This document shows positions 20,651 through 33,275 of a stretch of DNA of 60,000 bases, in pieces. The stretch covers positions 28,060,181-28,120,180 of the forward strand of contig NC_135552.1 of NCBI RefSeq assembly GCF_964340395.1, read 5' to 3'. A model generated the notes under the pieces. It was given only the letters and a program-made list of their open reading frames with translations. It was not told the DNA's origin and searched no databases. The position numbers and the translations under genes were made by a program. Numbering within the stretch: position 1 is the first letter of the stretch; every line of letters begins with the position of its first letter. This DNA is from Glandiceps talaboti. Its lineage: Eukaryota; Hemichordata; Enteropneusta; Spengelidae.

Positions 20651-21395
20651 ATAAACAAGAGACAAAGACTCAATTAAAAACATGATTCTGTAGGGTAATC
20701 CATATGCTAAATTGATGTGAAGTACAACTTTCCCTTTGTTTTCTATGTCCATAACTCAAAATAAAGATTCCAACAAATAACAAATTCCATATGTACTGCT
20801 GGTAGACTAGCGCTTTTAGATTTTACATCCTTCTATAAATCAGAAATAGCAGACATTCCATATCGTTTGCATCAACAGTATTTTTAGTTTGTGTAGTTTT
20901 TATCAGAGTTCGGTCATGTATCGCATATCCTTTTCAACATGATCATATACATCCACACTTTGAAATGTATAATGTTATGTTGCTATCAGAAATTGCCTTG
21001 TGGGTACCCTTCGATATATATATACTGTCTATTTTGAATGACACGTACTCAACATCTATATATATATACATATTGAAATGTCCTTGAATTTGCATGACAA
21101 TGGACATGGCTGTGGTCTTTTATATATTACACAACATAAAGTTGATAATGCACAGACTACTAAGTATAGAATTTATTATACCATGCACTAGCCAAGTTAT
21201 TTTTTTGAACAGATGGAATACATATAACCTTCATTGTTTTGTGACAACCATGTCTATGTCACTGGTTCAAAATAGTGAGTTAAAGCATTCCAAATTGCTA
21301 TTATTTTTCCCAAATTTTCTTGAGGATGTATGACATCCCACCTATTGGAAGAAAACGCTCCCTCCTAACAGTAAATACTGTAGATGTGTATTGCA
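20651..21395. other. Non-coding, nothing recognised
   Basis: AT-rich, with a short TATATATA run near 21058-21068. Confidence 0.6.
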
Positions 21396-21710
21396 GTCAT
21401 GATGGTTAAATCGTTAGAATGACTGGTTTGGAATCTGCAAGTTGCTGGTTTGAGCCAGCGCTACTGCAGTTTGTTTCTGAATAGCTAAAATCCTTAGGTG
21501 AGATTTATGCCTCAGTCAACCTAGCTGTATAATTGGGACCTGGTAGGATAGCGGTTGCAGTGTGAATGTTTTGAATGCTCTAATCCTATGTGCTTACACC
21601 TCAAGGCTGCAATAGATTTTATGCTTCCCAGGGAGTTAAGGAAGTGTAAATGGCTGTTGAGCCATTATTGGTCCATACCAGGGGTGATAATTATAATGCA
21701 CTGTACATGA
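21396..21710 (+). mobile_element. tRNA-derived SINE, family B (plus copy)
   Basis: The head GTCATGATGGTTAAATCGTT, B box GCTGGTTTGAGCC, and body with CTAGCTGTATAATTGGGACC, CCTGGTAGGATAGCGG and AATCCTATGTGCTTAC match the minus copy at 7831-8172. A third, truncated head is at 33138-33188. Confidence 0.85.
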
Positions 21711-23100
21711 TCACAGTATTGGAAAACAGATATATAACAACTAACATTAGTATTATCTGAGCCTCTTCTTGTAAAATATCTGAATGAGTTGAACCTGACA
21801 ACCAAGTATTTGAACAAGCTCACTAATCTTGTCAATTTCCTGTTTCACAAGAGTTAACAAATCTTTAGAGTATCACAGATGAAATGGTTTTTGGAATGGA
21901 GGATATTTTCATTATTATTTATAGTATAGTCATACAATACAATATTTGTTCCAAAATAGGTACTAACTTGTAGTGTTTTTCCTTTTCCTTCTCAAATTTG
22001 GACGATAAAGTATTCTAAAACACATCAGCAAAAACAAAAATTAAGATATCAAAAATAAGAATAAAAGTGACATCATTTTAAATTATATGTATGGCAATGT
22101 AACTTATCAATTATATATCTGCAGTCTTCCGTAATTGTCTCGGTTGAGCATTATACAATATCATTTAACTCTGTTGAATGTCCTTCCCTTTAATAAGTGC
22201 TTATTTTATGAAAGTTGTCAGTAGAATTGATGAGAGTTTGACTCATTTATGTGTTTTGACACTATCATCCATTCTGTTGGAATAGCTGAATATTGTGTAG
22301 GTGTTCACACCACATGTATGTCTATGAAAAGGCAGTATAAAGGAAGTAATATTAATATTAATATAAAAAAAACACTGTTGCTGAATGTCACCTTCTAAAC
22401 TCTTAGTCTAATTAAGAAATGTGTTGTTTTGATGCCAGTTTGGAAACAAATGACTACTCTCTCTTTCTCCAACATCTATGGCCTATTTAATTGAAACGTG
22501 GGTGTGTTTTAGATGTTGTCGTGAATGTTTGTATTTTCTAAAAGGTTAAAGGAGAGACAGTAAATTTCAGGTGTGTCAACTACGTGTACTGTTTACCAAG
22601 CTTAGTATTTTTTATTAGGGACGATAAGTGGGTAAAATCTATCTCCAAGTATTTTATCAGGGTACTGTATGTATTACAGGTTAATCTACTCAAATTCTAC
22701 CAGATCTCCCCAGTGTACCCCACCCACCAACCCACCCCATGATTATCCAGGTTTTCAAACCTTAACAAGAATACTGTAAAGCTTGTATTATTGAAGAGTT
22801 TGATGACGGTAAACCAACATTAGTATTCACTCTTAAATTACTACCACATGTGGATATACTATAAATGTGTAAAATTTAGGTCAACCATTGTAATCATTTT
22901 AATAGATACATGTATACATACTCTCATAACATTAACGTTATTAAAAATATCCATTAATCCAATACACTTCTAATGTATTACAAAGTTCTCATTAACTCAA
23001 CGTAATATATGAATCCACAGAGTAAGTAGTAAAAGGTGAAAGACTTTGAGAAAGTAAATATTTGATTTTATTAAATTTGGGCATCATTTTAATAAGAGAT
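21711..23100. other. Non-coding, nothing recognised
   Basis: AT-rich; no gene or clear repeat seen. Confidence 0.6.
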
Positions 23101-23114
23101 ACTACAACCAATGT

Positions 23115-24155
23115 AAACCCAGTTATTATAGAATATATTTCTTTCTCCATAAACCTAGTTATTGTAGAATATATTTCTTTCTCCATAAACCCAGTTATTG
23201 TAGAATATATTTCTTTTTCCATAAACCCAGTTATTGTAGAATCTATTTCTTTCTCCATAAACCCAGTTATTGTAGAATATATTTCTTTCTGCATAAACCC
23301 AGTTATTGTAGAATATATTTTTTTCTGCATAAACCCAGTTATTGTAGAATATATTTCTTTCTCCATAAACCTAGTTATATTTCTTTCTCCATAAACCCAG
23401 TTATTGTAGAATATATTTCTTTCTGCATAAACCCAGTTATTGTAGAATATATTTCTTTCAAGATCTCAATAAACCCAGTTATTGTAGAATATATTTCTTT
23501 CTCCATAAACCTAGTTATTATATTTCTTTCTCCATAAACCCAGTTATTGTAGAATATATTTCTTTTTCCATAAAACCAGTTATTGCAGAATATATTTCTT
23601 TCTGCATAAACCCAGTTATTGTAGAATATATTTCTTTCGAGATCTCAATAAACCCAGTTATTGTAGAATATATTTCTTTCTCCATAAACCCAGTTATTGT
23701 AGAATATATTTCTTTTTCCATAAACCCAGTTATTGTAGAATATATTTCTTTCTGCATAAACCCAGTTATTGTAGAATATATTTCTTTCGAGATCTCAATA
23801 AACCCAGTTATTGTAGAATATATTTCTTTCTCCATAAACCTAGTTATTATATTTCTTTCTCCATAAACCCAGTTATTGTAGAATATATTTCTTTTTCCAT
23901 AAACCCAATTATTGTAGAATATATTTCTTTCTCCATAAACCTAGTTATTGTAGAATATATTTCTTTCTGCATAAACCCAGTTATTGTAGAATATATTTCT
24001 TTCTCCATAAACCCAGTTAGTGTAGAATATATTTCTTTCTGCATAAACCCAGTTATTGTAGAATATATTTCTTTCTCCATAAACCCAGTTATTGTAGAAT
24101 ATATTTCTTTCGAGTTCTCAATAAACCCAGTTATTGTAGAATATATTTCTTCTCC
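23115..24155. repeat. 36-bp minisatellite, about 29 units, with higher-order structure
   Basis: Unit CCCAGTTATTGTAGAATATA followed by TTTCTTTCTCCATAAA (36 bp). Variants: a 42-bp unit carrying GAGATCTCAATAAA (23461, 23640, 23790, 24113), and shortened units missing GTAGAAT (23371, 23512, 23840). The order of variants recurs with a spacing of about 325-330 bp. Because 36 is a multiple of three, the minus strand reads as an EIYSTITGFMEK repeat; this is judged a by-product. Confidence 0.95.
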
Positions 24156-25800
24156 ATAACACATGATGAAATACTATTTTGTTGCAATATTGAAATAAAG
24201 TTTAGTGCCACACTTTCAAAAATATTATAACAAATTTGCTTGTCCAAATAATGAATGAATTATTTCATAAAATATCATATTTTGTCTTGAAAGTTTAACA
24301 TAAACAATTGCATTACACTAAAATGTAGTCTAGATCAAAGTATAGATGAGATATAACCTGCAAAAAAACACCAGTGTGTTTGCTTGAATGAAGTGAGACA
24401 AGGAAAGACTTCATGTAAAGTCAAAATTAGGTAAAAACAATAATACAACTGATACAAAAATGTCGGCAGGTTCCTCTGATGCAGGTTCAGGCAATGCTTT
24501 TATCACTTTATTTTATATCTGTGGAAGTTACAATGTAAGAGTAAAATTGTACTCAATGTTATAATGTGTAGTTTTCTATCAGGTATAAACAGTCATGGGA
24601 TCTGGGCTCCAGTGGTAGTTATACATTGATAAGTTACTGGCACTAATCACATTGTATGTCTTTGCATGAACCTTGTTTCATTCCTGCTACCACAAACAAT
24701 CAAACGCATCATGTTTTTTTTACAGTTTGTAAAGTGTTACTGTCTAAAGCGCAAGATTTTAAAACTAAAAAACTTCTTGTAATTTAAATTACAAGTGCTG
24801 TATTTCAGTATTATTGATCAATTTATACAAATGGAATTATCAAACTTAGATTGATTTTCAAGTAAAATATTTCTATTCTCTATTTACACAGGTTCACATG
24901 TCTATTTCTAACACATACACGCTACTCCACCCATTGTGTATGATAAAATGTGTCTAATGGTACAATCAAAACAATATATAATAGAACTGTTTGTGTAACT
25001 CAAATCCTTTTGATGGCATGATTAGAATAACAATAATCAAAATATGGTTTTGATGTAGAAGGCTATTTCATAAATAAACGTTTTCATTTTCAAATTTAGT
25101 CTATTCATATTCATGTAGATGGCAACCTGGCACCAGATTTGTTTGATATTTGCTATCCCCCAATCCCTACAACCATGAATTTCATTTTGTAAAGCTTGTT
25201 TCATGTGACAAACTGTTGAAACTCAAGCAAAATTCAGGGAACTGACGACGTACATTATAAAACAAAGGTTCCAAATGTTAGAGTACAGGGTGGTGTTCTC
25301 GTTTTCCCGTGGATGTAGCATAAATGTAATCTTTGTTTCCTTGCAATATTATTTGCAGTAATAACATCAAATACCATTTATATATTCATTATTTTAGTAT
25401 TTGATAGCAAAGTTGATAAACTACAGAACTGTTTGTTTAAAATTATCCTGAATTCATATTCGCACAATCTGTACAAGAACCTCTGATTCATATTTTGTGA
25501 AAGGAAACACTTGTTTTTGATAATTCTCCTAATATGAATGTCATGTTAGTAAGAAGTGTAAACGTGGCATTTACTTTAATGCTAGTATAGTTAATAATTA
25601 CCCCATGCAATATTGTGCAAAGTGACTCATAAATTTCACAGTTTGCTATTAGTTCCCTAGGTGTTAACTTACAGTTAGTTATTTTTAGAATTTAATATTT
25701 GATATTGAATGAATGATATCTGTGTGCCTTGAGGATGACATAAGTGACACATCAGGAGTGTCGGTTTTACTGATTGTTACAGGACATGTGGAAGTGGTGA
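24156..25800. other. Non-coding, nothing recognised
   Basis: AT-rich without clear repeats or exons. Confidence 0.6.
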
Positions 25801-25807
25801 TAATGTA

Positions 25808-26070
25808 TAGTATTATAGTATAGTATATTTTATTTGACATGAAATAATGTAAGAAATACATTATTTATAGTCAAAAACATACAAAAACAACAAAAGATAA
25901 TAGATAATTATGAATTTAAATAAAACATAAAACTAATGTATATGTGTATATGTGTGTGTGTGCATGTGCACGTGTGTGCATGCACAGGTGTGTGGGTATG
26001 TGTAGATAAGATAAGATAAGATAAAACTTTATTTCAACCGTTTAGAAAATTTTACATTTCGAATTTGGTA
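25808..26070 (-). mobile_element. Possible LINE 3' ends with 5-bp tail repeats (minus)
   Basis: On the minus strand two stretches look like retroelement tails: AATAAAATATACTATACTAT near 25840-25815 and TGAAATAAAGTTTTATCTTA followed by TTATC repeats at 26036-26006. Non-LTR elements of several clades end in short tandem tails of this kind. No coding sequence is left. Confidence 0.4.
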
Positions 26071-26279
26071 TTTAAAAGAAATAAAGTTAATAATAATCTA
26101 AGTAAATATGTGTATGTATGTATGTTGATGTAGGTGTGTTTATGTCTGTGCGTGTTTATGTCTGTCTACATCTGTGTGTATGTGTGGCTGGGTGGGTGTA
26201 TGTATGTATGTATGTGGGTGGGTATCTGTCTGGGTGTATGTGTCTGTATTTGTTTGTGTATGTGTACATTGAGTATATG

Positions 26280-26301
26280 CATGTAGTGTGATGTGTGTGT
26301 G

Positions 26302-26339
<38 letters not shown>

Positions 26340-26340
26340 T

Positions 26341-26395
<55 letters not shown>
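26280..26395. repeat. GT microsatellite
   Basis: Long GT runs interrupted by GAT and TTT, within a broader GT/GTAT-rich stretch from 25940 to 26450. Confidence 0.95.
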
Positions 26396-26749
26396 TATAT
26401 CTTAGTATATGCATGTAGTATGATGTGTGTCTGTGTGTGTACATCCTAATATATGCCATCGTTGCAAACCACAGCCTCTTTTATGGCACCATCCAATAAA
26501 CCAATTGTGGAAAATAATGACAATTTTGAGTGTTTTGACTCATATTTTGATACACATCAGAACCAGTGACATAGACACACGTTGTTGTGACGTAGGACAA
26601 CCTGAGTATATATTCCATATTTTTTCTTATATATGGTATAATAAGTAAATTTACAATAAACATTTACCACCATTCTTCTCTTTATGTCATAACACATGTT
26701 TTCCTGCAGGTACTCATCATTTTTTCTATTAGTATGTTAGGGGATAGAT

Positions 26750-26797
26750 GTTACCAAGGTGACAGTGTGTAACAGTGGGAGAAGTTGCCTAGGCAAC
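26750..26797. promoter_or_regulatory. Pair of RFX X-box-like sites
   Basis: GTTACCAAGGTGAC (26750-26763, one mismatch) and the fully palindromic GTTGCCTAGGCAAC (26784-26797) lie 34 bases apart, start to start. A further half-matching site ATTGCTATGGCAAC occurs at 27937-27950. RFX factors bind such sites as dimers. Confidence 0.4.
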
Positions 26798-27002
26798 AGT
26801 ATGCAAGAATTAGAAGTGAGGGATGTATAAGGTAGTCATTGTACTCGCAGTTCAGAGAAGATAGATGTTGTGATGTATACACACAATCTTTTGATCTGTG
26901 TGTGGGTGTTTATGTATGCTGTGATGCTAAAAAAAGGTTAATGTGTGATTTCCTGGACATGCAATGTACCATACTGATTAATATCTCTCCACTGTGATTG
27001 CA

Positions 27003-27077
27003 ACAGACTTCATCATTCTGTGTGAGTAGGAAACATTTCATACAGTTTTCTTCATTTATACATAGGTTAAAGATTAC

Positions 27078-27143
<66 letters not shown>

Positions 27144-27222
27144 TATAACAGACTTCATCATTCTGTGTGAGTAGGAAACATTTCATACAGTTTTCTTCAT
27201 TTATACAAAGGTTAAAGATTAC

Positions 27223-27260
<38 letters not shown>
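27003..27260. repeat. 145-bp direct duplication, each copy ending in an ATTG microsatellite
   Basis: ACAGACTTCATCATTCTGTG begins at 27003 and 27148. The copies are nearly identical and differ mainly in the number of ATTG repeats (about 16 versus 9). Confidence 0.9.
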
Positions 27261-28756
27261 TAATTACCCTTATACAGTTTGTAATTTTCTAGATTAAAAA
27301 CATACAATGAAAATAAAACAACTGACAGTGTAAAATCTGCATAGTTTCTATGAATGAATACGATGTGAGATGTATATTAAGTGATTAAACTAAAAATATG
27401 AAATTATATAAGAAACAGAGAATCATTATAATTGGTTTGTGACTAAATTTTTGTCATTTAAACCTCACTGGCTATAAATAAGCAAAGGTAATAAACACAA
27501 ATAACTTAATAGTAAATTGTTTTCTTGCCCCCCACCACCACCACCACCAAAAGAATTAAGATTAATTAAGTTAATTAGTCCTCTGAGAGTAATGATTGTG
27601 TTCACATTTATTTACATTTTAAACACTTATGTATGGGTGTAGATACACAATATGTGCATAATATTTATACTAAGTATAGAAATATATTTTGTGAAGAAAA
27701 AATTAGTTTCTCATGTATGATCAACATACTGTATCAATCCCACTATTTTTGGTCCTTCCTACTAATATAGTATAGAGTAGATGATATATGAGTAATTGTA
27801 ACATGTCTTTTTTCGTTCTCCTCACTCAGTTTAGATTTAATAAAACTCAACGTTTGTATAGTGTCATTACCATACTAATAGTAACAATTTCCATTCCCTA
27901 ATATCAGACTTGTACACTTTAATTTCAATCTTATTGATTGCTATGGCAACAGTGTTTGAGATCTGTTTCATTTCCTGTACTATAAATGACAGATTGGGTA
28001 GACTTTCAATCTAGATATTTAATCTCAAACGTGCAGATAAGTCATGGTATATACTTCTTATGCCTAGGTATTCCCCTCGACCTGGTGTTGTGGACTCTGA
28101 TTACCTACTCCCAGTCAGTGATGTTGTCACAAAACATCAGACATTTGATGCATGGCATCACATTGCATCAGAGTGTGTACACAAAGTCAGTAGGTAAATT
28201 ATACCCAAGTATTCCCTTGGTATTTTACTAGGGTTCCATCAATATTAGGATACATGTACAGGTAAAGAAAGCTGCAAGTTTACTGTGTTCCCCTTCTCTG
28301 TTACGTGAATTCCAAAACTTTAGCAATACACTGCCATTGCATACATTGTTAGACAGGCTTTAAGACAATTCTGGTATGTATACAGTATTTTGAAAGATAA
28401 GAATCTATGTGAATAAAATGTACCTGAGTTGCCCAGATTTATTACCAGGGTTCTTTACCAGTGATTTTGTAATGTGCTATTAGTAGGTAAAACCCACCTG
28501 TGCTACACAGATATTTCCAGTGTCTCCTACATAATGTTGTACAGGATATGGGAAAACTACCTAAGTTTTACAAGATTATCCCTTCATTTACCAGGTTTTC
28601 TAAACCTTAGCAAAGAAAACACTGCTATATCTAGTTACCTAGATCATAGTAGATGAATTACTGGTTTTGTTGAACCCTGTCCATTATTGTATACACTCAG
28701 TTGATAAATGTATACATTTAAAACTTTAATAATACCATTAGTTGTATAGTTTGAGT
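27261..28756. other. Non-coding, nothing recognised
   Basis: AT-rich. Short open frames exist (27986-28231 on the plus strand) but show no splice context or recognisable domain. Confidence 0.5.
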
Positions 28757-28811
28757 AGTTCTGAACTCAGAGCATTAATAATTTACCAAGTATATTTTGA
28801 TTAAATCACTG
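28757..28811. mobile_element. Solo end of the foldback family seen at 2787
   Basis: GAACTCAGAGCATTAATAAT, then TTTACC, AGTATATTTTGAT and TAAATCACT match both ends of the element at 2787-2964. The other end is not present here. Confidence 0.65.
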
Positions 28812-31532
28812 TTAGTTTTCCGTACGTGACTGAATGGTACCATTTTGGGGATATGCATGTAATATGAATGGTACTATGATGAAAGAGAAGTTTGAAAATA
28901 TTGCAATTGTCATTTTCTTACATTTGTTTGATTAGTAATTTTCTAGAAATCATTCATTTAAAATGAATCCTCTGTCTACCAGGAAAGTATTTGTTCCCAC
29001 ACACAAAAAACCTACAAGTTGGGGATTTAAAGAGGGGATTGTATTTTAGTTTTACCATTTTAGAATGACTGATTTATTAAAAGTGAGCGGAGCTATTGTA
29101 TAGGAGTATTATCATAATACTTTCATTCCAGACAACATTGTGTAGATAAACCATTAAATACTTGCGTTTATATGTAAAACAACAACAGAATTATAATCAG
29201 AAAATCTTGGCTGTGGTGCAAACAAAGTACTTCACAAAGAAGAGCTTCTGACATATTGCTTTCAACAACATTAATAGTTGGTATTTGCCTTGTTTATATC
29301 TGTCTAGGGTTTAATAGAGATACAATACATATTTGTACATTGTTCTATGCAAAGTACTGTAGGGGTGACAATTTTACTATATAGAATATGTACATTTATT
29401 AGCAAGAATAAATAATAGTGTATATTAATTTTCTGTGATGGTACAGTTTTGTTCACAAACTCCATGCAAGAAGTACAGTGAAGGGTATTTGGTGAAAACA
29501 CCCACTATTTCATTTCTATAGGAGGAGGCATATTTATTTCATAACACATGTTTGATTTCTCATGATGTAATGAATTGGTAGATGTTAGATATAAGTGAAC
29601 ATTTCATTGTATGTAGACATAAGGATTATGACTAGTGTAGCATTACTTTTGTAGCTAGCTGTAGACATAACAACAAAGTGATACTAGTATTAAAAAACAG
29701 ATCATAAACCAGCCACTGGTAAACCTCGATATTGTCAATCATTGAAAATTCTGTGGATTATTTCGAACAACAGGTTCCAGAGACTAAATTTTACACATTG
29801 TTGCATTGCATTTATATACAAAATGGTGATATCTATTGAGGACAACATGTTTTTGTGGTTTCCACCTGGGATTAATTGAAAGTCTGATGTTGATGACAGT
29901 TGTCAAGTTTTGTGGTAAAAAAAATGGACAAAATCATTTTAGAAGTTGGCAAATTTAGTGGAGAAAGATACTATTTGTAAATTACAAATTGGATATATCT
30001 TCTTCAAGATGTTCTTGAAATATTCAAATTGTATATTACACCCTCAAAAGAGGATGGCTGGTTGACCTGGCATTCTATCCATGCAGCCTGTGAACTCAGT
30101 AATTCGAATGTAGTATTTGTCATGGACACCTTGTGTAGAAGTTGATTGGTTGAATATGTCACATGATTCCTAAATTATGTTGATGAAGTCACATGATGCC
30201 TGTATTATGTTGATTGTGTCAAGATACCCAGATTAGATCTGGTTGGCTACCAGTATACAGAAATGTATTGAACATCAACAGGTGGTATGCTAATTTTATG
30301 CTAATTTTATGCTGATTTTGCCACATACTATGGATAATGAGGAAATGCCCAAATTAATAAATTTGAACTACTGACTTTGCAGACTGTGTGGTGAGAATTC
30401 TTGCCAGGTTATCCATCCACTGAGTCTGCTAATCCTAATATAAGGAGGCTAAACATTTTAAGAGCTACTGTCTAAAATTAAAGAAACAAAATCAGAAATA
30501 AAATGTATCTAAAACTAGATGAGAAAAAATTCAATCTGTGTATCTTGTATCTTATAATTCTATGCCATTGTGATGGATGTGGATGTTTCATTGTGATGGA
30601 TCATATTGTATCTATGACGTACACACAGATGAAATGTTTTCCAGTACTCATTCATCTCAATGAATAGCCTACAGCAGATATTTTGATGAAAAACATTCCA
30701 ACATCCATAGCACTGATTTTCCCATAGCATAGACAATTTGATGTCAAGCTTTTTATAATATACAACCTTGTTGTATGCTATGTGAATTGCCAGGTAACTG
30801 AAATACCATCAAAGGTTGACTCAGTTTCAGTTTTGCTTGTCACTACCCAGACAAGTAGAATAGCATCTACCATTTCATTATCAATGATAGTTAGATTCCA
30901 TGATTGGATTTATAGGTAAGGGCAGCTCTATGTCTTTTAAGTGTTTCTCATCAAGTCACTCATACTAGTCATGTTGCTCTACCACAAATATTATATATTT
31001 ATTTATTTATTTATTTATTTATTAAAGAATATGTACACTTTGTTTTTACTGGACTGTAAGATACATTGTGTTGTTCACCTCTACATTTCTCAGGCTTTTT
31101 AAAAACTCCATAACTGATAGCATAGCATGAATATTGTACTGGTATCTTACAGTGTAGTTTTTGCCATCCAACCTAGAAATGTTATCACATAAAAAGTCTC
31201 CCATCAATTATAGCACTTCTTACAACATAATTGTAAAGCTGTCAAAGTGAATGGTTTGAGGGGGATTTCATCTCTTTTTGTCCCCCACCTAATAACCCTG
31301 CATTTCAGTTGAGAAACAAAAATGAAATATAATGTGGCTCTAATCAACAAATTGTTTTCTGAAAAGCTTTTAAGTAATTGTAGTTACTTTTTTCTGATAC
31401 ATATTTGTTGTCTAACAGTTTAAGATAGTACCGCTAGCATCTCCCTAGACTAGAGACTACTAGTCGCTGACTTTCGAATATGGCAATCATTTCCAACATA
31501 CTTCATTTTAAATTAAAATTGTTTTGAAGGAC
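28812..31532. other. Non-coding with minor repeats
   Basis: A degenerate repeat of about 38 bp at 30130-30215 (CACATGAT...TATGTTGAT), a 14-bp triplet at 30290-30318 (GCTAATTTTAT) and a TTTA microsatellite at 30993-31022. No gene seen. Confidence 0.6.
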
Positions 31533-31708
31533 AAGGGTATATATTGAACACATATTGCCTGGCCATGAGGGCTATAGCACCCGTTTATTACACCCAAGGG
31601 ACTGTGAGTTACCAGAGTCACATTCTGGTAACTCAGTCACGAGGGGGTAATAAACGGGTGCTATAGCCCGAATATAGGCCAGGCAATATGTGTTTTATAA
31701 TATACCTC
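31533..31708. mobile_element. Near-perfect foldback element (~85-bp arms)
   Basis: The arms share CACATATTGCCTGGCC at the outside, GGGCTATAGCACCCGTTTAT in the middle and GAGTTACCAGA near the centre (about 31616), with only a few mismatches over 85 bp. No coding capacity. The DNA or RNA would form a long hairpin. Confidence 0.85.
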
Positions 31709-31807
31709 ATGCTGTGAACTCGCGGTGGCAGACGACATCGTCAGAAGCTGTCATTTTGACCTGCTGTCAATGCGCGGTGGTCATGTGACCATGTAAAAGT
31801 TGATGGA

Positions 31808-31830
31808 ACTATTTCCCTAGGGAAATAGTC
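31808..31830. repeat. Perfect palindrome CTATTTCCCTAGGGAAATAG
   Basis: A 20-bp perfect palindrome about 100 bp from the foldback element, in a locally GC-richer stretch (31709-31870) that also has CACGTGAC. It may be part of the same insertion. Confidence 0.8.
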
Positions 31831-32144
31831 ATTCTATTTTCCTATCACGTGACTGATTCTAGCGAATCATGGCACAGCATTATCACTAGGTATATATTTG
31901 TGTGTATAAAATAGACAAGCAGCTTATTGTTCAGGATGGCATTACTGGCCTTAAGCCTTGAAATGATGTCATATAGAATTGATAGAATATGTGTAACAGA
32001 ATGGATAATTTGAAATTTTAATTTACAATGACTTGATAAACAGGAGAGAGATTATTTTGAAAAATGTATTTGGTAAATTGGATCAGTATATTTGATATTT
32101 AAGATAAAGTACAACTCTTTCAATAAGAAATTAAAATTAAATGA

Positions 32145-32645
32145 ATTTAAGTAAACATCACCAGGTCCCCCCCCCCCCCCCCCCCCCGAGACATTTGCAT
32201 TTTGATAGTGCAAACACCTAGTAAAAATGTGACCAAGGGAAACACAGTAAGGCCAGGTAAACATCATTTAGGGTTGATGAGATGAGATGTTTGCAGTTTA
32301 ATAATGTAGACACCTAGTAAAAATATGACCAAGGGAAACACACTAAGGCCAGGTAAACATCATCAGAGTTGATGAGATGAGATGAGATGTTTGCAGTTTA
32401 ATAATGTACATGTAGACACCTAGTAAAATGTTATGTCCAAGTGAAACTTAAAATATTAAGTAAATACCACCTGGTTTCTGAGATAAGATATTGCATATTA
32501 ATAATGCAAACATCTTGTAAAACCTTATGTCCCAAGTGAAAGATAAAGACTATGTAAATATTGTTTGGTTTCTAAGATAAGATATTTGCATTAGTAATAA
32601 TTAGTGCAAACATCTTGTAAAACTTTATGTCCCTAGTGCAAGTAA
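32145..32645. repeat. ~100-bp decaying tandem repeat, about 4-5 units, with 21-C run
   Basis: The unit contains ACCTAGTAAAAATGTGACCA, AAGTGAAAC and GATGAGATGTTTGCA. Copies recur near 32215, 32311, 32418, 32510 and 32611, with divergence rising to the right. A run of 21 C lies at 32167-32187 in the first unit. Confidence 0.85.
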
Positions 32646-33137
32646 TTTCTGGTACATATGTATAATAATACACAGTGGAAGTCTATATTAAAGTATAAAT
32701 TATCAGGTGGTTTGTAATTTGACTTCATTTTTACCAATAACTAAATCTACTAAATAAAATATCATAGTATTTGTGCATAATTTAGCTATGTGATGGGAGT
32801 TGAATATCCTTCATTAGTTTTTTAATGAAACCCCTCAAGACGAAATTTTGAGATAAACACCAGTTATCCTTGGAGAAATTTGTTTGATATCAAAAGTTTA
32901 GTTATTTATTATGGAAAGGGACATATCAGTAGATTAGCTTACTATCATTTTGTGCTATATCAAAATAGAATGTGCTGACTGTGATTTATTAATGGTGATG
33001 TCATAATGAAAGTATAGGTGTAGCTGTTGAATCAATAAGAAATTAGACAAGAAATTAGACAAGAAAATGTGAAGAATTCAAAGTTTATCAAGTTGTGTGA
33101 AGTGACAGATGACAGATTTAGAACTTTGTTGACTTAT

Positions 33138-33188
33138 GTTGGTTGATTGGTTAGAGTGGTCAGCTTGGAATCTACAGGTTGCAGGTTG
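33138..33188 (+). mobile_element. Truncated SINE family B head
   Basis: GGTTGATTGGTTAGAGTGGT, then CTTGGAATCT and GGTTGCAGGTT match the heads of the copies at 7831-8172 and 21396-21710. The body is missing; the sequence switches to the MITE end at 33205. Confidence 0.65.
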
Positions 33189-33204
33189 TGGAGTCATGGA
33201 AGTT

Positions 33205-33275
33205 AGGGTTGGCAGTAAAAAACTAGGTGAGGTCGAGTAACCGGAACCACACAATTTTTTTTATTAGGCCTTATA
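33205..33275 (+). mobile_element. Solo end of the MITE family seen at 20357
   Basis: GGTTGGCAGT, GAGTAACCGGAACCACACAA and ATTAGGCCTTA match 20357-20432 in inverted orientation for over 65 bp. Confidence 0.7.

Noticed and set aside
23062-24164. Repetitive frames on both strands (EIYSTITGFMEK type)
   Set aside because: They are by-products of a 36-bp tandem array; open in both strands, no start context, no splice context.
26166-26459. His/Thr-rich minus-strand frame
   Set aside because: Translation of GT repeats.
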